From Candidatus Methanomethylicus oleisabuli (GTDB taxonomy: Archaea; Thermoproteota; Methanomethylicia; Methanomethylicales; Methanomethylicaceae): a DNA stretch of 33,130 nucleotides. Below the pieces are notes generated by a model. That model searched no databases and was not told where the DNA came from. It saw nothing but the letters and a program-made list of their open reading frames with translations. The stretch's first letter is position 1, and each line of letters opens with the position of its first letter. Below, in pieces: positions 8,156-16,344 of this stretch. Position numbers and translations under genes: made by a program. The DNA lies in the NCBI GenBank assembly GCA_001717025.1, contig MAGU01000034.1:1-33130 (forward strand), given 5' to 3'.

Positions 8156-8905
8156 ATGAGCCAACAGAACCCGGTAACGTTATTGCTGAGAGGGATAGGG
8201 CTGACGGCTACAGAGGCGGAGGCATACCAGGCGCTGCTAGCCGGCGAGGGTGACGCCAAGTCGCTGAGCGAGGCATCGGGGGTCCCATACTCGAAGATCC
8301 ACACGGTCCTCTCCCGTCTAATTAAGAGGTCGCTGATAGTCGAGCGCGGAGGCAGGCCCGCCATTTATGCGGCAAAGAGGGTCCACGACGGGATAGGGGA
8401 CTACAAGAAGCAGCGCCTCTCAGAGATCGAGATGAGCATGGCTGAGGCCGAGAAGGAGCTCACCATGATCGAGAAGGCGGATGAGACGGAGAAGTCGGAC
8501 ATATGGATACTCAAGAGCAAGGAGGGGATCCTGAACCGCGCCTATGACGTGATGAGCGCCGCTAAGACCGAGATCGAGTTCGCCCTGCCTGAGCTGCCCG
8601 GCTGGGTGGTGAGCACTATCGTCCCAGTCCTCACGAGGGTCTCATCGGATGACATCTCGCTGAAGATACTCGTCTCTGCATCGGTGGATCCATCGGACCT
8701 GGGCAGGCTCTCAAAGTTCGGGGAGATAAGGACAAAGGACAAGCTCTTCGGAGGAGGGATCATAGCCGACGACCGGGAGGCTGAACTCTTCCTTGCTAAC
8801 GAAGGCACGATGCCAAGCCTCGCGATATGGTCTAACAACGCGGGGCTGATCCGTGTGGCGAAGACCTACTTCGGGAGCCTGTGGGATTCGGCGCGCGCCC
8901 TTTGA
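8156..8905 (+). CDS. TrmB-family transcriptional regulator
   Basis: A 249-residue regulator. Residues about 1-75 form the TrmB winged helix: LLLRGIGLTATEAEAYQALL, then SLSEASGVPYSKIHTVLSRL as the recognition helix and SLIVERGGRPAIYAAK as the wing. A coiled-coil helix follows (about 80-115, SEIEMSMAEAEKELTMIEKA). The C-terminal part resembles the phospholipase-D-like or ligand-sensing half of TrmB relatives. It is divergent from the tes-like gene with about 60 bases between the starts, so control of tes, of itself or of both is plausible. Its last 40 bases overlap the end of the converging KaiC-like gene. The effector is unknown. Confidence 0.85.
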   Translation: MSQQNPVTLLLRGIGLTATEAEAYQALLAGEGDAKSLSEASGVPYSKIHTVLSRLIKRSLIVERGGRPAIYAAKRVHDGIGDYKKQRLSEIEMSMAEAEKELTMIEKADETEKSDIWILKSKEGILNRAYDVMSAAKTEIEFALPELPGWVVSTIVPVLTRVSSDDISLKILVSASVDPSDLGRLSKFGEIRTKDKLFGGGIIADDREAELFLANEGTMPSLAIWSNNAGLIRVAKTYFGSLWDSARAL

Positions 8906-9663
8906 GCCCCCAGCGATGGTGCGCCATCGTTCTTGGTATTCATGGGGACGACTCCTTTCTTACCGATCGTGAAGTAGTGCCAGAATGCATCGTGCGACGC
9001 CCCCTTCATCTTCCTGAGGCGCACCTGCCTTGCCAGGACTCCCTGCTGCGCAAAGAGCGGATCGAAGCGGAACTCGAGGATCCCGTCCACGACATAGTCG
9101 AGCATGCCCACGAACTCGTCCAGCGATCTCATGCCTAGGTGGTATGCCGCGAATGCGGTGATGTGCTTGGCCTTGCAGATCTCGGCCCTCCAGTCCTTGA
9201 TCATCTCTATCGTCGATGTTGGTTCGCTCATCGTGAAGAGCTCGGTAATCGAATCTATGAAGACGGCGCCCTTCCCGTCCATGCCTTTCACGGCAGCGTA
9301 TATGGCGGACGTGAGCTGCTGCCGGTCCCTCGGATTTGAGACGACGTCAATGTGATCGTCGATCTTCTTAGGAGTCTTTGTCCTGAAGGAGAAGCAGTCT
9401 ATTATCCGCAGCAGGTTCGCATTTAAGGCGTCCTTGCTGCAGTAGCCCAAGTGATCGAAGTTGTTGAGGATCGATTCGGGATCGTCGTCGAATGCCACCA
9501 TTATGCACGGCTCGCCCTTCTTAACCCATGCGCCGGCTATCTGCTGTATGGTAACCGACTTGCCGGTGCCGCCTTCTCCGATGAGGAGGACGAAGGAGTT
9601 CCTGGGGAGCCCCTCTGGGGTGAACTCGTCTATCATCGGTATTCCAAAAGAAACGTTCCCCAT
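8866..9663 (-). CDS. Single-domain KaiC/RAD55-like RecA-fold ATPase
   Basis: A 265-residue RecA-superfamily ATPase of the archaeal RAD55/KaiC-like group. Walker A is GEGGTGKS (29-36) after FGIPMIDEFTPEGLPRNS; AFDDDPESI follows, and Walker B is GAVFIDSIT. Members of this group are thought to act in signalling or DNA-related regulation, but few are characterised. The track start at 9837 adds 58 unrelated residues. I chose ATG 9663 because the minus strand has GAGGT seven bases before it and the family match begins there. The 3' end overlaps the TrmB gene by 40 bases in a convergent arrangement. Confidence 0.85.
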   Translation of the reverse strand: MGNVSFGIPMIDEFTPEGLPRNSFVLLIGEGGTGKSVTIQQIAGAWVKKGEPCIMVAFDDDPESILNNFDHLGYCSKDALNANLLRIIDCFSFRTKTPKKIDDHIDVVSNPRDRQQLTSAIYAAVKGMDGKGAVFIDSITELFTMSEPTSTIEMIKDWRAEICKAKHITAFAAYHLGMRSLDEFVGMLDYVVDGILEFRFDPLFAQQGVLARQVRLRKMKGASHDAFWHYFTIGKKGVVPMNTKNDGAPSLGAQRARAESHRLPK

Positions 9664-10018
9664 ACCCAGAACCTCGCAGGGGCATGTGCCGACTTGTATA
9701 ATTATGGGGGCACAGATCACATAAAGCTTCGGATGGGCGATGCTTTCCCCAAGTGCACGCAACGGCGTCCGATCTACTGGTCGGAGGCATAAGCCGTCTT
9801 CATACGCCATCATTAAAGGGCTCAGTTCTGATGTCATACTTCATGCGTAGTAAATCCGTAATACCAGCATTCATCATAGCCCACTTGAAGTTGAGCCATA
9901 GTTTTTAATAAACCTGATTGTGGCAAAAGTGGCGATGTGAGGCGCCAGCTCAAGGCCGGCATAGATAAATTAAAAAATGGGGGCTATTTCATATTCATAA
10001 AACACTTAGGTGTAGGTT

Positions 10019-11089
10019 ATGACCATCAAGGTTGCGATCATTGGCGTTGGCAACTGCGCCAGCGCCCTTGTTCAAGGCACGAGATATTACAAGGATGTGA
10101 AGGACGAGGAGTTCGTCCCAGGGCTCATCCACGCCAACATGGCAGGTTACCGGGTGAAGGACGTCGAGTTTGTCTCTGCCTTCGATGTCGATGAAAGGAA
10201 GGTCGGCAAGGACCTCTCGGAGGCCATATTCGCGTTCCCAAACAACACCAGGAAGTTTTCCGATGTCCCAAAGCTTGGTGTTATGGTTAAGAAGGGACCG
10301 GTGATGGACGGGCTAGGCAAGTACCTCAAGGGATACGTCAAGGTCAATGAGGGCGACAAACCGGTGGACATAACAAAGGAGCTGAAGGACTCCGGCGCTG
10401 AGGTCGTCGTCAATTACCTGCCGGTCGGCTCAGAGCAGGCGGTCAGATGGTATGCCGAGCGCGTGATGGAGGCTGGCTGCGCCTTCGTGAACTGCATGCC
10501 GGTCTTCATAGCCTCAGACCCTGCATGGGCAAAGAGGTTCGCAGAGAAGGGGCTACCGGTCGCAGGCGACGATGTGATGAGCCAGCTTGGTGCAACCGTC
10601 CTGCACAAGACCCTAGCGAAGCTGCTGGTCGACAGGGGGGTCAAGGTCAATGAGACTTACCAGTTGAACATAGGGGGCGACACGGACTTCCTGAACATGC
10701 TCGAGGAGCAGAGGCTCATCTCGAAGAGGATAAGCAAGACGTCGGCGGTCAAGGCGATGATCCCGTACGACGTTCCCCTCAGGATCGGACCATCGGATTA
10801 CGTCCCGTTCCTCGACAACAAGAAGATCTGCTACGTCTACATGAAGGGGGAGTACTTCGGCGGCACGCCAGTACAGGTCGACGTCAAGCTGGATGTTTGG
10901 GACTCGCCCAACAGCGCCGGCGTCGTGATCGATGTGATAAGGGCATCGAAGATCGCGTTCGACAGGGGCATATCGGGACAGCTAACAAGCCCCTCGGCAT
11001 TCGCATTCAAGCACCCACCAGAGCAGATGCCCTACGAGACCGCCAAGCGCAGGTTCGAGGAGTTCATAGAAGGCAAGAGGGAGAGGTAA
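10019..11089 (+). CDS. ino1: Inositol-1-phosphate synthase
   Basis: A 356-residue NAD-dependent enzyme converting glucose-6-phosphate to inositol-1-phosphate, the precursor of archaeal phosphoinositol lipids and of compatible inositol phosphates. The Rossmann motif is IGVGNCASALVQG at the N-terminus. Conserved stretches include NYLPVGSEQAVRWYAERV, GDDVMSQLGATVLHK, LNIGGDTDFLNM and SAGVVIDVIRASKIAFDRG. The length suits the short archaeal/actinobacterial form. AT-rich TATA candidates lie at 9963-9976, upstream. Its position between a KaiC-like ATPase and DUF134 does not show a larger operon. Confidence 0.95.
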   Translation: MTIKVAIIGVGNCASALVQGTRYYKDVKDEEFVPGLIHANMAGYRVKDVEFVSAFDVDERKVGKDLSEAIFAFPNNTRKFSDVPKLGVMVKKGPVMDGLGKYLKGYVKVNEGDKPVDITKELKDSGAEVVVNYLPVGSEQAVRWYAERVMEAGCAFVNCMPVFIASDPAWAKRFAEKGLPVAGDDVMSQLGATVLHKTLAKLLVDRGVKVNETYQLNIGGDTDFLNMLEEQRLISKRISKTSAVKAMIPYDVPLRIGPSDYVPFLDNKKICYVYMKGEYFGGTPVQVDVKLDVWDSPNSAGVVIDVIRASKIAFDRGISGQLTSPSAFAFKHPPEQMPYETAKRRFEEFIEGKRER

Positions 11090-11155
11090 AGGCCCTCCAG
11101 CGCTTGCGGTGGCGGAAGGACCGGCGGCAGCGAACCGCATGTCCCAGAGGGCAGA

Positions 11156-11467
11156 TCAGTGTTTGTGGAACTCTATACGCCGAGCTTCCAGGACTGCAGT
11201 GATTAGCTTCTCTTTTCCGCCCTCAACGAGCCGCCATATGGTATTCCTCGAGACGCCCATGGAGGCGCCTGCCTCGTCATATGAGAGCTTCTCCAGCTCG
11301 ACCAGTCTAAGAGCCTCCAGTTCCGCAAGGTCGATATGTATAGGCGGCCCCTCTTCTGAGGGTGACGGCACCATAGCTTCGCTCTTTGGCAGGGTCAGTA
11401 TGTTCACCGGCTTCGGATTCCTGCCAATGCATCCGTGTCTGCACCGGCAACAGAAGCTTGAAGGCAT
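11156..11467 (-). CDS. DUF134-family helix-turn-helix protein
   Basis: A 103-residue probable DNA-binding protein of the DUF134 family. An N-terminal Cys cluster (FCCRCRHGC) may bind metal, and the C-terminal helix-turn-helix reads ELEALRLVELEKLSYDEAG then ASMGVSRNTIWRLVEGGKEKL. DUF134 genes are commonly next to NifX/NifB-type (dinitrogenase iron-molybdenum cofactor domain) genes, and that is so here: the divergent neighbour starts 75 bases away, with two copies of a 17-bp repeat between. A role as regulator of that pair is inferred. The ATG at 11467 is probably leaderless, given the TATA at about 11489-11497. Confidence 0.88.
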   Translation of the reverse strand: MPSSFCCRCRHGCIGRNPKPVNILTLPKSEAMVPSPSEEGPPIHIDLAELEALRLVELEKLSYDEAGASMGVSRNTIWRLVEGGKEKLITAVLEARRIEFHKH

Positions 11468-11471
11468 AATT

Positions 11472-11488
11472 TGAGATACATCACAAAA
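11472..11488. promoter_or_regulatory. Operator candidate, copy 1 (17-bp direct repeat)
   Basis: TGAGATACATCACAAAA, repeated with two mismatches at 11510-11526. It overlaps the start region of the DUF134 transcript and lies just upstream of the NifX-type TATA box (TTATAAA, 11490-11496). The core GATA(C/A)ATC is a small inverted repeat. Confidence 0.65.
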
Positions 11489-11509
11489 CTTATAAAGCCG
11501 CCCCTAATA

Positions 11510-11526
11510 TGAGATAAATCACGAAA
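11510..11526. promoter_or_regulatory. Operator candidate, copy 2 (17-bp direct repeat)
   Basis: TGAGATAAATCACGAAA, 15 of 17 bases identical to copy 1 and offset by 38 bases. It covers the expected transcription start of the NifX-type gene, where a bound protein would block polymerase. The ribosome site GGTGGAG follows at about 11531-11537. Confidence 0.65.
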
Positions 11527-11542
11527 ATAGGGTGGAGATCAT

Positions 11543-11926
11543 ATGAAGATAGCGTTCGTGACCGAGGATGGAGTCAGTATATGTAAGCACTTTGGAAGGG
11601 CATTGAACTACCTTGTCGTGGATATCGATGGTAAATCGGTGAGGGGGAAGGAGTTGAGGAGTAAGGCGGGGTGTTCGCACCCTCACGAGCAGGAGGGGGA
11701 TGAAGAGGGGACCAACGCCCAGGCGGAGGCGACCAAGCACCGCCGGATGGGCGACCCAATAAAAGACTGCGCGCTTGTCGTCAGCGGCGGGATGGGGTTT
11801 GGGGCTTACCAGTCGCTCATGCTCAGCGGGATAAGACCACTTATAACCGACGTCGATACGATAGACGATGCCGTCAAAAGATATGTTGAAGGAAAGCTTG
11901 AAGACCACCTCGAGATGCTACACTGA
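11543..11926 (+). CDS. NifX/NifB-type dinitrogenase iron-molybdenum cofactor domain protein
   Basis: A 127-residue small protein with the RNase-H-like fold of the NifX/NafY/NifB C-terminal family. It starts MKIAFVTEDGVSICKHFGRA, the usual beginning (the GxxxxxHFGR pattern), and continues with IKDCALVVSGGMGFGAYQSL and GIRPLI. An acidic/His-rich insert (CSHPHEQEGDEEGTNAQAE, about residues 47-66) replaces the usual short loop and could bind metal. Outside nitrogen fixers these proteins are of unknown function, perhaps metallocluster carriers. GGTGGAG lies just before the ATG. It is divergent from the DUF134 gene and shares its candidate operator. Confidence 0.85.
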   Translation: MKIAFVTEDGVSICKHFGRALNYLVVDIDGKSVRGKELRSKAGCSHPHEQEGDEEGTNAQAEATKHRRMGDPIKDCALVVSGGMGFGAYQSLMLSGIRPLITDVDTIDDAVKRYVEGKLEDHLEMLH

Positions 11927-12183
11927 TCCTGCCTAATCAGGCAATAGATGGACAGGAGCCACCAGACGAACGTGAGCTGTGGGCGGGGCGATCGACAGAT
12001 GCTAGAGGGCATACATGAACCCAAAGGCAACGGCGTGCATCGACGAGCAGACGGAGATGAGGGGAGAGTAGCCCTGCGAATGGATTGTGGCGATGGAAGA
12101 GCATGATAAAAATGAGGAATGGTATAGGGCAAATCGCCCCTTTGCCGTTCCAAGCTACAGGTGACCCGATGCAAAGGCAACGG

Positions 12184-13473
12184 TCAGCAACCGATAGCAG
12201 ACAGGGCATCGTCGAAGGCTTCGACCGACTCGTCGACATGATCCCTGCTCAGAATTAGCGGCGGCTCGATCCGCACCACATTGCCGTCGATCCCTCCCAA
12301 GCCGACTAGGATCCTCCTCCTAAAGAGCTCCTGCTGGTACCTTGCGGCGACCTCCTTCGCGGGTTCCTTTGTTGTGCGATCCTTCACTAGATCCAGACCG
12401 AGGAAGAGCCCAATCCCCCGGACGTCCCCGATTACGGCATGCTTATCTTTTAGTTGCTCAAGGCGGCGCTTGAAGTATGAGCCGGTCTCCCCCGCCCTTT
12501 CAACTATGCCGCCCTGCAGCTCGTTGAGCACCTCGATGGCGGCGACACATGACAGCGCATTCCCGCCCAAAGTGGAGTAGCTCTCCCCGGGCCGCAGCTC
12601 TTCGTCCAGCGACGCACGGTATAGGGTAACCCCCAGCGGCAGGCCGTTCGCGATTGCCTTCGATGTTGTAAGCACGTCAGGGACGACGCCGAAGTGCTCG
12701 ATGCCCCACATCTTGCCGGTCCTGCCATTCCCCGACTGGACCTCATCTACGATGAGCATTATGCCGTACTTGTCAAGCAGCTGCTTAACCTCTCTGAAGT
12801 ACCCCTCAGGAGGGATGATCATGCCGCCGTTGGCAAGCATCGGCTCGACTAGCATAGCCGCTATGCTCTCGCCGCCTACCTCGCACCGGAAGACGTCCTC
12901 CATATACTTGACGCACGCGTAGCCACAGTCAGGGCAGCCCTGATGGCCTAGGGGGCACCGGTAGCAGAACGGCTCTGGGGCGAAGACGACCGGCGCGAAT
13001 GGACCCAATCCGGTCTTCCACATCGCCTGACCGAGCGCGCTCATAGCGTAGAACGTCCGCCCGTGGAATGATCTGTGTAATGCCAGTATGTAGGGCCTCC
13101 TCGATACACGCTTGACCAGCGAGATCGCAGTCTCGTTTGACTCGGAGCCGCTGTTGGTGAAGAACGATTTGGTGAGCGCCCCGCCAGGGCTGACCTCGGC
13201 TAGCCGCTTTGCCAGCAGCGCCATGTAGTCAAGATAGTAGGTGGAGGTCATGTGGAAGAGCTTGCTTATCTGGCCCTCCACCGCTTTGACGACATTCCGG
13301 TTAGACCATCCGACGTTGACGATCGAGACGCCTGCGTAGAGGTCGATATACGGCTCGCCATCCTTTGAGTATACTATATCGTCCACACCGCGGTCTGGGG
13401 CGAACGCAAAGCTGTGCTTGTACATCCTAGACAGGTATTGGTCTGACAGGGAAACAACATCTTGTGTATTCAT
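12184..13473 (-). CDS. Class III PLP-dependent aminotransferase
   Basis: A 429-residue PLP enzyme of the ornithine/4-aminobutyrate/AGXT2 group. The PLP lysine is K272 in TTSKAIANG, and D243 in IVDEVQSGNGRTG contacts the pyridine nitrogen; FFTNSGSESNETA and FHGRTFYAMSA are the cofactor phosphate and ring regions. A Cys-rich segment (C170, C173, C180, C183, C187 around CYRCPLGHQGCPDC) is of the kind found in AGXT2-like and archaeal members. Substrates cannot be decided: alanine-glyoxylate, 4-aminobutyrate or another omega-amino acid are open. AGAGG lies five to ten bases before the ATG. The gene stands alone, with about 230 bases upstream. Confidence 0.93.
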   Translation of the reverse strand: MNTQDVVSLSDQYLSRMYKHSFAFAPDRGVDDIVYSKDGEPYIDLYAGVSIVNVGWSNRNVVKAVEGQISKLFHMTSTYYLDYMALLAKRLAEVSPGGALTKSFFTNSGSESNETAISLVKRVSRRPYILALHRSFHGRTFYAMSALGQAMWKTGLGPFAPVVFAPEPFCYRCPLGHQGCPDCGYACVKYMEDVFRCEVGGESIAAMLVEPMLANGGMIIPPEGYFREVKQLLDKYGIMLIVDEVQSGNGRTGKMWGIEHFGVVPDVLTTSKAIANGLPLGVTLYRASLDEELRPGESYSTLGGNALSCVAAIEVLNELQGGIVERAGETGSYFKRRLEQLKDKHAVIGDVRGIGLFLGLDLVKDRTTKEPAKEVAARYQQELFRRRILVGLGGIDGNVVRIEPPLILSRDHVDESVEAFDDALSAIGC

Positions 13474-13524
13474 TTTTGTTCCTCTCGTGCACTTTCTTTG
13501 GTAAGGGCTGATGGCAATGCGCTG

Positions 13525-13552
13525 CAGCCGGGGCGTCCGAAGTCACCGGCTG
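13525..13552. repeat. Inverted repeat upstream of the aminotransferase
   Basis: CAGCCGG at 13525-13531 and CCGGCTG at 13546-13552 form a perfect 7-bp stem with a 14-base loop in the gap between the aminotransferase and the TatD gene. It could be a hairpin or operator; no function is shown. Confidence 0.4.
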
Positions 13553-13703
13553 GGCAGTCAGAATGGCGCTAGATTCCTTGCCCTTGGCGCCAAACGTGGT
13601 TGCCAATTTCAGCACAGATGATAGAGGATGAGGTGGCAAATAAGGATTAGCCAGACCAAAAAATGAGGTAAATAGGTGGACGGCATGTGGGGCAGCGGCG
13701 CAA

Positions 13704-14468
13704 TCAGAACCACATCAAGGCGCGTATGTTAGAATAGACGATAAGCTCAACATCCCTGGCGCTTAGCGACCGCATAAGCTGGCGAACGGTCCTTGGCAGG
13801 GCGAGCGGATCAGACGGCGAGTCGCCTATGTCGCTGCCGAGGACTACCCCCTCGGGCCCACACTTCGATATGATGGCCTCTACATCGCCAGGGGATGCCC
13901 CACCAGGCCGGATGGTGAGTCCGGCAAGGGCGCCGAACTCCCTCGCGCGCGGCACCAGATCAGGGGTCAGGTGGTCTATGATCACCTTCGAGCCGTCGAC
14001 ATCCTCCTCCTTCAGGATTGCCAATGCCTTCTCGAAGACCGCAGCCTTGTTATTCTTCGGCGTGTGGACGATTATAGGGCGAGCATAGTCCTTGGCGATT
14101 CGTAGCTGCTGAACGAAGACATCAATCTCCTCCTTCGAGCCGACCTCTAGACCTATCTCCCCCATAGCAGTGGCGGTTTCGTTGTCGAAGATCGCAATTA
14201 AGCGGTCGTAGACCAGTTCTATTTCGTTCGTAGGTATCGACCTCGGGTGTATGCCGACGGCTACCCGGCAGTCGATATGGTAACTGCTGAGCCTCATCGA
14301 CTCGACGCCTATCTGCCAGTTGAATAGGTCCTTGAGCGTCGATGCGCCCGACGGCTGAACAGGGAGGTAGGAGCATACGACCGCCCCCTCAATACCGGCC
14401 ACGGCCATCAGGTCCAGGTCCTCAGGACCCCTCAGATACGTGTGTGTATGAGAATCTATAATCCGCAC
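13704..14468 (-). CDS. TatD-family metal-dependent hydrolase
   Basis: A 254-residue TIM-barrel hydrolase of the amidohydrolase superfamily. The metal ligands are visible in order: HTH in IIDSHTHTYLRG near the N-terminus, Glu in AMGEIGLEVG, His in RPIIVHTPKN, His in KVIIDHLTP and Asp in VVLGSDIGDSP. TatD proteins are usually 3'-5' exonucleases or phosphodiesterases; the archaeal branch is less studied. The track start at 14906 adds about 146 unrelated residues, so I chose the GTG at 14468, which gives MRIIDSHTH and the family's normal length. A small membrane-protein gene lies just upstream on the same strand. Confidence 0.85.
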   Translation of the reverse strand: MRIIDSHTHTYLRGPEDLDLMAVAGIEGAVVCSYLPVQPSGASTLKDLFNWQIGVESMRLSSYHIDCRVAVGIHPRSIPTNEIELVYDRLIAIFDNETATAMGEIGLEVGSKEEIDVFVQQLRIAKDYARPIIVHTPKNNKAAVFEKALAILKEEDVDGSKVIIDHLTPDLVPRAREFGALAGLTIRPGGASPGDVEAIISKCGPEGVVLGSDIGDSPSDPLALPRTVRQLMRSLSARDVELIVYSNIRALMWF

Positions 14469-14566
14469 AGTTGCAACGCCCCAACAGAGAGTAACAACGA
14501 TAGTATAAAAGAATATCAGGTCATACTCGTCGGCCCCCTCCCGATGCAGCTCACGGCAATATGAGC

Positions 14567-14764
14567 TCATGCCATTAGGATGGCTTTTACAATGAGCAGG
14601 ATTCCGCCGATGACCATCACCGATACTGCAATGAGGACCAACTGCGCTGTTGCGTTGGTGTATATCTTCTTTGCGCGCCCCCTCCTCAGATCCCCCACGA
14701 AGAAGATGGAACACACCAATAGCCCGATCCCTATGAGCAGCTGTATGAAGTTGCCTGGATCCAA
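14567..14764 (-). CDS. Small membrane protein, two predicted TM helices
   Basis: A 65-residue protein with two hydrophobic helices: about residues 6-24 (FIQLLIGIGLLVCSIFFVG) and 41-63 (AQLVLIAVSVMVIGGILLIVKA). A positive loop (DLRRGRAKKIY) between them should face the cytosol. I do not recognise a family. It sits between thioredoxin and TatD genes on the same strand, and its compact two-helix design and Met start argue for a real gene. Confidence 0.6.
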   Translation of the reverse strand: MDPGNFIQLLIGIGLLVCSIFFVGDLRRGRAKKIYTNATAQLVLIAVSVMVIGGILLIVKAILMA

Positions 14765-14865
14765 GTTGAGCGCACCAACTAAGAACTCGATATATGGGGC
14801 TTAAAACATCTTCTGAAGAAGTGAGGGCGAAAAAAGTAAAAGCGAAGCCAGTGACCGCCGGCGCC

Positions 14866-15282
14866 TCAGAGGTGCTTGGCGAGCTCGGACTCGATAGCCG
14901 CTGCACCGACTGCGCCTACTAGCCTGCCAACCTCGACGCCGTTCTTGAAGAAGATGAAGGTCGGTATCCCGTAGACTGCAAAACGGCTTGCGACGTCGGA
15001 GTTCTCATCGACGTTAAGCTTGCCGAAGATTGCCTTCCCTCGGTACTTCATGGCCAGCTCCTCGAAGATAGGCGTCATGTACATGCATGGACCGCACCAG
15101 CTGGCCCAGAAGTCGACGACGACTGGAAGTGCCGTCGACTTTATAAAAGATTCAAAATTGGAATTGTTGAGCTCCACTTCATTGGGCATTGTCTTTACCT
15201 CGCGATCTTTTCTCATCGCGGCGAGCTCAGACAGCCTCTTGGCCTTAAGCCGGTTCAGTTCGTCATCCCAACCGCCTGCCAT
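14866..15282 (-). CDS. Thioredoxin with helical N-terminal extension
   Basis: A 138-residue thiol-disulfide protein. Residues about 34-138 form the thioredoxin fold, with active site WCGPC (62-66) in FWASWCGPCMYMTPIF, the cis-proline in YGIPTFIFF and the usual final helix. The first 30 residues are an added charged helix (WDDELNRLKAKRLSELAAM), similar in style to extensions seen on other archaeal thioredoxins. I chose ATG 15282; the track start at 15336 adds 18 residues (MIKKDKIECCNGITGGLL) with two more cysteines and has less support. The partner reductase is not in this window. Confidence 0.92.
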   Translation of the reverse strand: MAGGWDDELNRLKAKRLSELAAMRKDREVKTMPNEVELNNSNFESFIKSTALPVVVDFWASWCGPCMYMTPIFEELAMKYRGKAIFGKLNVDENSDVASRFAVYGIPTFIFFKNGVEVGRLVGAVGAAAIESELAKHL

Positions 15283-15414
15283 GAGCAAGCCGCCTGTTAT
15301 ACCGTTGCAGCACTCTATTTTATCCTTTTTTATCAATGAGGCGAGCAGGTCGAGTTAAGTAAGTAAGTCGAACCGAGCCAAGCCGAGACCCTGCGCCAAC
15401 AATGACCAGTGCCC

Positions 15415-16344
15415 CTATATCCGCCCTATGACGTCCTTCTTCAGGTCTATACATCCGATGAGCGCGAGGAGGACCTTCATATCGTCAGTATTGGCCACGG
15501 CTGGCGCCTTCTCCTTCACGACCATCTTGGCGTTGAAGCCTATGCCAAGCCCGACGCGCTCTATCATGAAGAGGTCGTTGGCGCCGTCCCCAACCGCAAC
15601 GCAGGCGTCGAGGCCGACGTGCTCGCATTCAGCGATGCTCATGATGGCATTCAGCTTAGCCTCCGGACCCACCATGCTCCCAACAACCTCCCCGGTCAGG
15701 ACCCCGCCCCTCGTCAGAAGCCGGTTGCTGTAGACGTGGTCCGCGCCTATCACATTCCCGACGTGCTCTGCAACGAAGTCGAAGCCGCCAGTAACGATTC
15801 CGATCTTGAAGCCGTATTCCTTGAGCTGCCTCACAAGCTCGACCGCGCTGGGAATTATCCGTATCTTCGACTTCACCTTCTCCATGCTCTCGACGGGCAG
15901 GCCCTTCAGCAGCCTCACTCTCGCTTCGAGGGACTCCCTGAAGTTGACCCTCCCCTCCATGGCGAGGGCAGTGATTCGCTTCACCTCGTCGTAGACGCCC
16001 GCCTCCTTTGCAAGCTCCTCGATCACCTCCTGATCTATGAGCGTCCCATCGAGGTCGAAGACTACGACCTTCTTGCCGCATCGGTAGCTCTCGCCCTTCT
16101 CCACCGCCAGCGCCATGCCGATGTCATCGCAGCTGCGCTTGAGTATGTTGATCAGCCCGCCGGTCTCTATGACGGCGTTGGTCGTGTCGACGACCATGAT
16201 GATGACGAAGAGGTTGCCGAAGATCGTTGACGCGCGGGTCTTGATTATGTTGGCATGGAACCTTGCCAGAACGCCGGTGATTGCCGCGACGATCCCGGGT
16301 CGGTCTTTCCCTACAGCGGTAAGGACGAGCCTATTTCTTGCCAC
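15415..16344 (-). CDS. serB: Phosphoserine phosphatase SerB with N-terminal ACT domain
   Basis: A 309-residue two-domain enzyme for the last step of serine synthesis. Residues about 5-80 are an ACT domain (LVLTAVGKDRPGIVAAITG), which usually binds an amino acid for feedback. The HAD phosphatase follows, with nucleophile motif VFDLDGT (95-101), IGIVTGGFDFV, and Mg-binding VGDGANDLFMI. The GTG at 16344 is preferred because the track start at 16368 lies deeper in the upstream gene. The start overlaps the end of the ACT-only gene by 14 bases, so the two are translated together, suggesting a shared amino-acid sensing role. Confidence 0.93.
   Translation of the reverse strand: MARNRLVLTAVGKDRPGIVAAITGVLARFHANIIKTRASTIFGNLFVIIMVVDTTNAVIETGGLINILKRSCDDIGMALAVEKGESYRCGKKVVVFDLDGTLIDQEVIEELAKEAGVYDEVKRITALAMEGRVNFRESLEARVRLLKGLPVESMEKVKSKIRIIPSAVELVRQLKEYGFKIGIVTGGFDFVAEHVGNVIGADHVYSNRLLTRGGVLTGEVVGSMVGPEAKLNAIMSIAECEHVGLDACVAVGDGANDLFMIERVGLGIGFNAKMVVKEKAPAVANTDDMKVLLALIGCIDLKKDVIGRI

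Noticed and set aside
8881-9792. Plus-strand ORFs opposite the KaiC-like gene
   Set aside because: They are shadows of a gene with a clear Walker A and Walker B on the minus strand.
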